A stretch of DNA of 64,000 nucleotides from Salinimicrobium flavum (GTDB lineage: Bacteria; Bacteroidota; Bacteroidia; Flavobacteriales; Flavobacteriaceae): positions 1 to 64,000 of the forward strand of contig NZ_JBHULT010000005.1 in assembly GCF_042684505.1 (NCBI RefSeq), written 5' to 3'. The notes under the pieces are model-generated. The model saw nothing but the letters and a program-made list of their open reading frames with translations, was not told where the DNA came from and did not search any database. A program made the translations under genes and the position numbers. Positions within the stretch are counted from its first letter, which is position 1. Each line of letters begins with the position of its first letter. Below, in pieces: positions 59,776-64,000 of the stretch.

Positions 59776-62700
59776 CTAATGAGCCATACACCCTCCATGA
59801 GTCTGTCCTTCCAAATGCCAGTCAAAAGAAGAATTGTACTTATTGTTCTCCCAATAAAACTCCCCTCTTTCTTTTGGATCATTTCCAACCTCATTCATGG
59901 TCTGGGCGTCGTAAAGTCGGCCATTGATCATGGTGTATTGGATTGTTTCGGAATTGCGGATGTCCTCCAAAGGATTCTCCTCCAACACCAAAAGATCGGC
60001 GAGTTTTCCTTCTTCCAGGGAACCGATCTCGGTTTCCATTCCGAGGTATCCTGCAGGGTTGATGGTAGCTGCTTTTAGAGCTTCCATGTTGGTCATGCCG
60101 CCCATTTGAAGCAACCAAAGCTCCCAGTGGGCACCAAGCCCCTGAAGTTGTCCATGGGCACCCAGGTTCACCTTTACCCCGATGTCTGATAATTCTTTCG
60201 CGGTTTCTGAAACCAGTACAGGTCCGTGTTCGTATTCCTCTTCCGGTAGCATGGTGCGGTGCCTGGAACGGGAATCAACTACGCCCCGCGGAGTGAAATT
60301 CAGCAGGCGTTCGTTTTCCCAAACCTTGTCATTCTGATAGAAATAATATTCTCCGTTAATTCCGCCGTAGTTCACGATAAGGGTAGGGGTGTAGCCGGTG
60401 TTGCTGTTTCCCCACAGGGTCTTGATATCTTTATAAACCGGTGCTACCGGAATGTTGTGTTCGATCCCGGTATGCCCGTCCACGATCATGTTCATGTTGT
60501 GGAAGAAAGTACTTCCACCTTCTGGCACCACATTCATGTCCAGCTCCTTCGCGGCCTGCATCACCTGCTGACGCTGCTCACGGCGCGGCTGATTGTAACT
60601 CTTAACCGAATTCGCTCCAAAAGCTTTGGTTCTTCTCAAAGCAGATCTAGCGTCATCAAGGCTGTTGATCTCGGCTTTGAAATCCCCATCGGCGCCGTAA
60701 AGAATGATCCCGGTGGAGAACAATCTTGGTCCTACCATTTCACCGCTTTTGAAAAGTTCAGCCATTCCGAAGACAGTTTCACTCAAAGCCGACGGGTCAT
60801 GCGCGGTAGTCACTCCAAAAGCAAGGTTGGCATAAGCCGGCCAGTGCTTCTGCGGAGTAAGGCCATACCTGAATGCTCCAATATGCGCGTGCGCGTCAAC
60901 GATTCCCGGCATGATAGTCTTCCCGGTAGCGTCGATCACTTTTGCCTTTTTTGGCACCTCAACTTCCGAAGCATTTCCAATAGAAATGATCCTGTTGCCT
61001 TCCACGACAATGGTTCCGTTTTCGATCACCTTATCGCCGTTCATGGTAATGATGCGGGCGTTGGTGAAAGCGATCTGCCCTTCGGGAACATCAGTTTTTA
61101 CCTTCAGGCCAACCTTGATCCCGGTTTCGGTGATAGGTGAAATGGAATCCAAAGAGTTCTCTAAAAAGGTGAATTTTTCAGCAATTTTATTGGTGAAATA
61201 TTCGTCTCCCAGCGTCCAGTGTACGTTCTTGCTGTCATTAGACCAGTGCAGGTTGATCCCGGCATCTTTGGTGATTTGCGTCACGGGCACCGTCTTGGTT
61301 TTGTTGTCGAGGTCAATGGGTTTCCCGGTCATCACGAAAGGCGCGACATAGGCCTTGTGAAGATTAGTGAAAACCACCCATTCGTTGTCGGGACTCGGCA
61401 CAATGTGGTTCGCGTATTTTGAATTGATATGCGTGCGCTCGTCCTGCCCGTTGAGGTCCACACTCTTGAGGCTCTTGGTAAGGCTTCCAAAGAAAGTTCC
61501 CCCGGTTTGGAACAGGATGCGGTCATTATTTTTGCTGAAGGTTGGGTTGTCCCCACTCTTCGTAAGTTTTTCCAGGTTGCTGCCATCGGCATTGATGAGA
61601 TAGATCCCCGGCTCCTTGGAGAAGCTCTGTCCCATGTCTGAATTCCCTGATTCCTTCACAAACACGATCTTCTTCCCGTCATGTGACCAGGAAGGGTTGC
61701 GAAAAATACCTTTTTCGGTGGTTAGACTTTTAGGGTTTCGGCCGTTCAAGCCTACTCTTCTCAGTTTGCCCATCCCTTCATCGGTCCAGCTCACGTATGC
61801 GATTTCCTTTCCGTCGGGAGAAAATGCGGGTTCAAATTCGAAATTGTCGTCTTTGGTGATCCTTTCAGGTTTTCCGTTTGGCAGGTCTTTCTTCCACAGG
61901 TAACCCACGGCGTTGAACACCAGGGTCTTTCCGTCGGGAGAAGTAACCGCGTGACGAATCACTTTTGGGTTGAATTCTTTGGAAAATACATCGGTCTTAG
62001 CCTTATGCGTTTCCGCGATCTGGATCGTATTTTCTACGGAAAAAGGAATTTCTGAAACCTCCAGGTTTTCGGAATTGATCTTTTTGATCTTGCCTTCGCT
62101 CCAGATGACGATGTCTTTGTTGTTTGGCATCCAGCTGAAACCGGGATACACACCAAAGATCGCCCATGCCTCCTGTTGATCTTTGCTCAGCTCATCATAC
62201 ACCGGCCATTCTTCGCCTGTGTTTAGATCGTGCAGGTAAAGCACAGATTTTGTGCGCACACGCTTCACGAAAGCCAGTTTATCGCCTTCCGGAGAGATCT
62301 GCGGCCTTGCAGCCCCGCCGGGACCACCGGTTACGGTGATGGTTTCACCCGTTTGCAGATCGTAACGTTTGATCACGTAGATCTGCTTGTTGGGATCTTT
62401 GTTATACTGAAAAGCTCCCCCCGGGTACATGTCTTCGCTGTAATATAAATAGCGGCCATCAGGCGAAATGGTGGGCTCGTTAACGTCCTGCTGATCATTC
62501 TTTCTCTCGGTGAGCTGCAGCCCGGCTTTTCCTGCCAGGTGGTACTGCCACATTTCACCGGCTCCAAGGGACCGGCCCGAAGTGAAGTGTTTACGGGCGA
62601 TGATGGAATTTCCATCTGGAGTCCATTCTGCATTGTTAAGCAGCCTGAATTTCTCTTCGGTGATCTGTTTGGCATCGCTGCCGTCCAGATCCATCACCCA

Positions 62701-63066
62701 AATGTTGTCTCCTCCGCCGGCGTCGCTGGTGAAGGCGATCCTTTTCCCGTCGGGGCTAAAGCGCGGCTGTACGTCGTATGCCATTCCGTTGGTAAGCGAA
62801 GTGGCTTTCCCGCCGCTTACGGACATGATATAGATATCTCCCAGCAGGTCGAAAACGATCTGTTTCCCGTCGGGGCTTACGTCCAGGTTCATCCAGGTAC
62901 CTTCGGTGGTGTTAAGGGGCACCTCCTTGATGTTCCAGTCAGCAGTATAGGGATCATTAACATCCCACTTTTTTTCTTCTTCTTTCTTTTCTTTTTCTTC
63001 CTCCTGTGCGAACAGAACGGGGGCAGTCATTAGCAGCACTAATGCCAACAGGTTTTTATAGGCCAT
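59776..63066 (-). CDS. Secreted amidohydrolase with N-terminal WD40-like beta-propeller
   Basis: 1096 residues. Signal peptide (MAYKNLLALVLLMTAPVLFAQ) and a lysine/glutamate-rich stretch, then TolB/WD40-like propeller blades with repeated FSPDGK-type tips to about residue 640 (LDVSPDGKQIVFD, FSPDGKRIAFTSD, ISPDGRYLYYSED, FSPDGKEIAYVSW). The C-terminal about 420 residues are an amidohydrolase: MPGIVDAHAHIGAF (HxH), FGVTTAHDPSA, SVKSYNQPRREQR, HNIPVAPVY, VNLGAHGQLQGLG (metal residue altered?) and GSLEEGKLADLLVLEENPL. It ends HGGCMAH. The family is common in Bacteroidota; the substrate is unknown. Confidence 0.92.
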   Translation of the reverse strand: MAYKNLLALVLLMTAPVLFAQEEEKEKKEEEKKWDVNDPYTADWNIKEVPLNTTEGTWMNLDVSPDGKQIVFDLLGDIYIMSVSGGKATSLTNGMAYDVQPRFSPDGKRIAFTSDAGGGDNIWVMDLDGSDAKQITEEKFRLLNNAEWTPDGNSIIARKHFTSGRSLGAGEMWQYHLAGKAGLQLTERKNDQQDVNEPTISPDGRYLYYSEDMYPGGAFQYNKDPNKQIYVIKRYDLQTGETITVTGGPGGAARPQISPEGDKLAFVKRVRTKSVLYLHDLNTGEEWPVYDELSKDQQEAWAIFGVYPGFSWMPNNKDIVIWSEGKIKKINSENLEVSEIPFSVENTIQIAETHKAKTDVFSKEFNPKVIRHAVTSPDGKTLVFNAVGYLWKKDLPNGKPERITKDDNFEFEPAFSPDGKEIAYVSWTDEGMGKLRRVGLNGRNPKSLTTEKGIFRNPSWSHDGKKIVFVKESGNSDMGQSFSKEPGIYLINADGSNLEKLTKSGDNPTFSKNNDRILFQTGGTFFGSLTKSLKSVDLNGQDERTHINSKYANHIVPSPDNEWVVFTNLHKAYVAPFVMTGKPIDLDNKTKTVPVTQITKDAGINLHWSNDSKNVHWTLGDEYFTNKIAEKFTFLENSLDSISPITETGIKVGLKVKTDVPEGQIAFTNARIITMNGDKVIENGTIVVEGNRIISIGNASEVEVPKKAKVIDATGKTIMPGIVDAHAHIGAFRYGLTPQKHWPAYANLAFGVTTAHDPSALSETVFGMAELFKSGEMVGPRLFSTGIILYGADGDFKAEINSLDDARSALRRTKAFGANSVKSYNQPRREQRQQVMQAAKELDMNVVPEGGSTFFHNMNMIVDGHTGIEHNIPVAPVYKDIKTLWGNSNTGYTPTLIVNYGGINGEYYFYQNDKVWENERLLNFTPRGVVDSRSRHRTMLPEEEYEHGPVLVSETAKELSDIGVKVNLGAHGQLQGLGAHWELWLLQMGGMTNMEALKAATINPAGYLGMETEIGSLEEGKLADLLVLEENPLEDIRNSETIQYTMINGRLYDAQTMNEVGNDPKERGEFYWENNKYNSSFDWHLEGQTHGGCMAH

Positions 63067-63483
63067 AAATTCAATTGAGTTAAAATTTTAAGAGCGCTAA
63101 ATATAAGGGATTTTTCGGGGAATAGGATAGGGCTTCCGAAGGGATGGATCTGGTAAATTTATGAATGAATGGGGGTAACCTATTTCCGCAGCAATTTACA
63201 GGAGAAATTTTTTACGATGGTGCCTCATTTTTTTCTCAAATTTTAAGAAAATTTTATAATTTAGTTTCTACGCTGCACATCCCTTTATACCCTACAAAAA
63301 ATCGGTTGAGCTGCTAAGTAACAACCGTTTCTTCGATGATTTTAATAGTTGCGCCTGTCGGTGTTTTCAATCCTGGTTGAATCAACTTCGGGATTAAAAA
63401 ACTGCGGTTCTGTTTTTTCAGAATATACAGGGAACCTGCACTATTACAATTGCCGAATACCTTAAAATAACGATCAATTAAAT
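63067..63483. other. Divergent intergenic region without recognisable features
   Basis: 417 A+T-rich bases between the propeller-amidohydrolase gene and the small membrane protein gene. It presumably holds both promoters, but I find no clear -7/-33 pair, RNA or repeat. Confidence 0.5.
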
Positions 63484-63912
63484 ATGAAAAAAGACCAATC
63501 AAAAAAAGGAACCTTAGTCGGATTCGGGGTGGGAGCAATATTCTTTGCTCTATTCTTTTTCGGAGCCCAACAATTTTTTAAACCAGACCTGGAATCAGAA
63601 CTAAAGGAAGTTGCATTGGAATTAAACAAACAAACCCCTATGCAGATCGACCAGTATATAAGACTGGATAGTGCTGCCTCAAAAGGAAAAACGAACCTTA
63701 TTTACTACTACACCTTATTTGACATGGAAAGATCTGAAGTGAATTTGGATACCGTCAACAAGTACATAAGACCGGCTGTGGTCGAAAATGTCAAAAACAG
63801 TCCTGACCTCAAAATCTTTCGGGATAACAATATTACGCTGGACTATAAATACTACGATAAGTACAGCGAGTTTGTCACGGAAATTTCTGTAACGCCCGAA
63901 TTATATAAATGA
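63484..63912 (+). CDS. Hypothetical single-pass membrane protein
   Basis: 142 residues. A lysine-rich N-terminus and one transmembrane helix (VGFGVGAIFFALFFFGAQQFF) are followed by a soluble domain: LNKQTPMQIDQYIRLDSAASKGKTNLIYYYTL in parts and FRDNNITLDYKYYDKYSEFVTEISVTPE in parts. I cannot name a family. It may be periplasmic, tethered to the inner membrane. Confidence 0.75.
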   Translation: MKKDQSKKGTLVGFGVGAIFFALFFFGAQQFFKPDLESELKEVALELNKQTPMQIDQYIRLDSAASKGKTNLIYYYTLFDMERSEVNLDTVNKYIRPAVVENVKNSPDLKIFRDNNITLDYKYYDKYSEFVTEISVTPELYK

Positions 63913-63955
63913 AGTCAAATATCAACAACAAAGTTCACATTGAATTTTCCCCATT

Positions 63956-64000
63956 ATGAAAAGGACACTTACATTAATTTTGATCTTTTTAGGCTCAGTC
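63956..64000 (+). CDS. Start of a secreted protein (cut by window edge)
   Basis: ATG at 63956 opens MKRTLTLILIFLGSV, a signal-peptide-like start that runs to the window end. Nothing beyond the leader is visible, so no function is proposed. It begins 43 bases after the previous stop on the same strand. Confidence 0.5.
   Translation, partial: MKRTLTLILIFLGSV

Noticed and set aside
63314..63538. A 74-codon minus-strand frame at the right end
   Set aside because: It overlaps the start of the plus-strand membrane protein gene and has no upstream or family support.

Overview
The window looks like a chromosomal segment of a member of the Flavobacteriaceae (Bacteroidota), probably a marine or soil relative of Gramella or Salegentibacter. 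The genus is a guess. Supporting signs are a type IX secretion C-terminal sorting domain with MopE-like and HYR-like modules, a folK-deoxynucleoside kinase fusion, DUF5522, DUF6090 and DUF6122 proteins, weak Shine-Dalgarno sequences, and promoters with the Bacteroidota -7 box TAnnTTTG. Most of the window is ordinary housekeeping sequence of about 40-45% G+C.

Layout. 1-15 kb: the start of urocanate hydratase, a small zincin-like protein, a PLP enzyme, a glucosaminidase lipoprotein, hemL, a GH3-family protein, DUF2797, a large AsmA-like protein, the HPPK-dNK fusion, a TrmH methylase and mutS. 14.8-15.1 kb: a tRNA-Gly/tRNA-Leu operon with a broken extra copy of the tRNA-Gly 3' end. 15.1-19.3 kb: an A+T-rich island just downstream of tRNA-Leu. 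It holds a retron-type reverse transcriptase, an Xre regulator and a 75-residue protein in one operon. A PD-(D/E)xK nuclease-like protein is divergent from them across a 616-base intergenic region rich in palindromes. 19.5-23.3 kb: a 1276-residue secreted adhesin-like protein. 23.8-38.9 kb: an HNH-like protein, an EEP hydrolase, a five-PAS histidine kinase with its response regulator, GDPD, paired acidic lipoproteins, Kdo transferase, a DegT aminotransferase, an amidohydrolase, fabD, a PNPOx-fold protein, a 2TM-folA-fructosamine kinase operon and a class V aminotransferase. 38.9-42.7 kb: asnA and an ergothioneine-like operon (egtB, egtD, DUF427). 42.8-53 kb: a TonB-like protein, thyA, a nucleoside transporter, DUF151, etfBA divergent from pdhB, soluble pyrophosphatase and a membrane pyrophosphatase. 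53-64 kb: an APP1 phosphatase, an S9 peptidase, a fatty acid hydroxylase, a second deoxynucleoside kinase, DUF6122, a beta-propeller amidohydrolase and two small ORFs.

Two things stand out. First, the tRNA-Leu-adjacent island looks like a retron-type defence locus. Its RT carries the retron hallmarks NAxxH and (I/V)TG, and a nuclease-like protein lies next to it as a possible effector. Second, the leader of asnA holds what looks like a complete ribosome-mediated attenuator. A 25-codon GTG-started leader peptide has 8 asparagine codons, followed by overlapping antiterminator and terminator stems. A second Asn-containing leader with a second terminator follows before the asnA start codon.

Several families of short palindromic repeats lie at gene 3' ends. 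All calls come from reading the sequence; no database search was possible.
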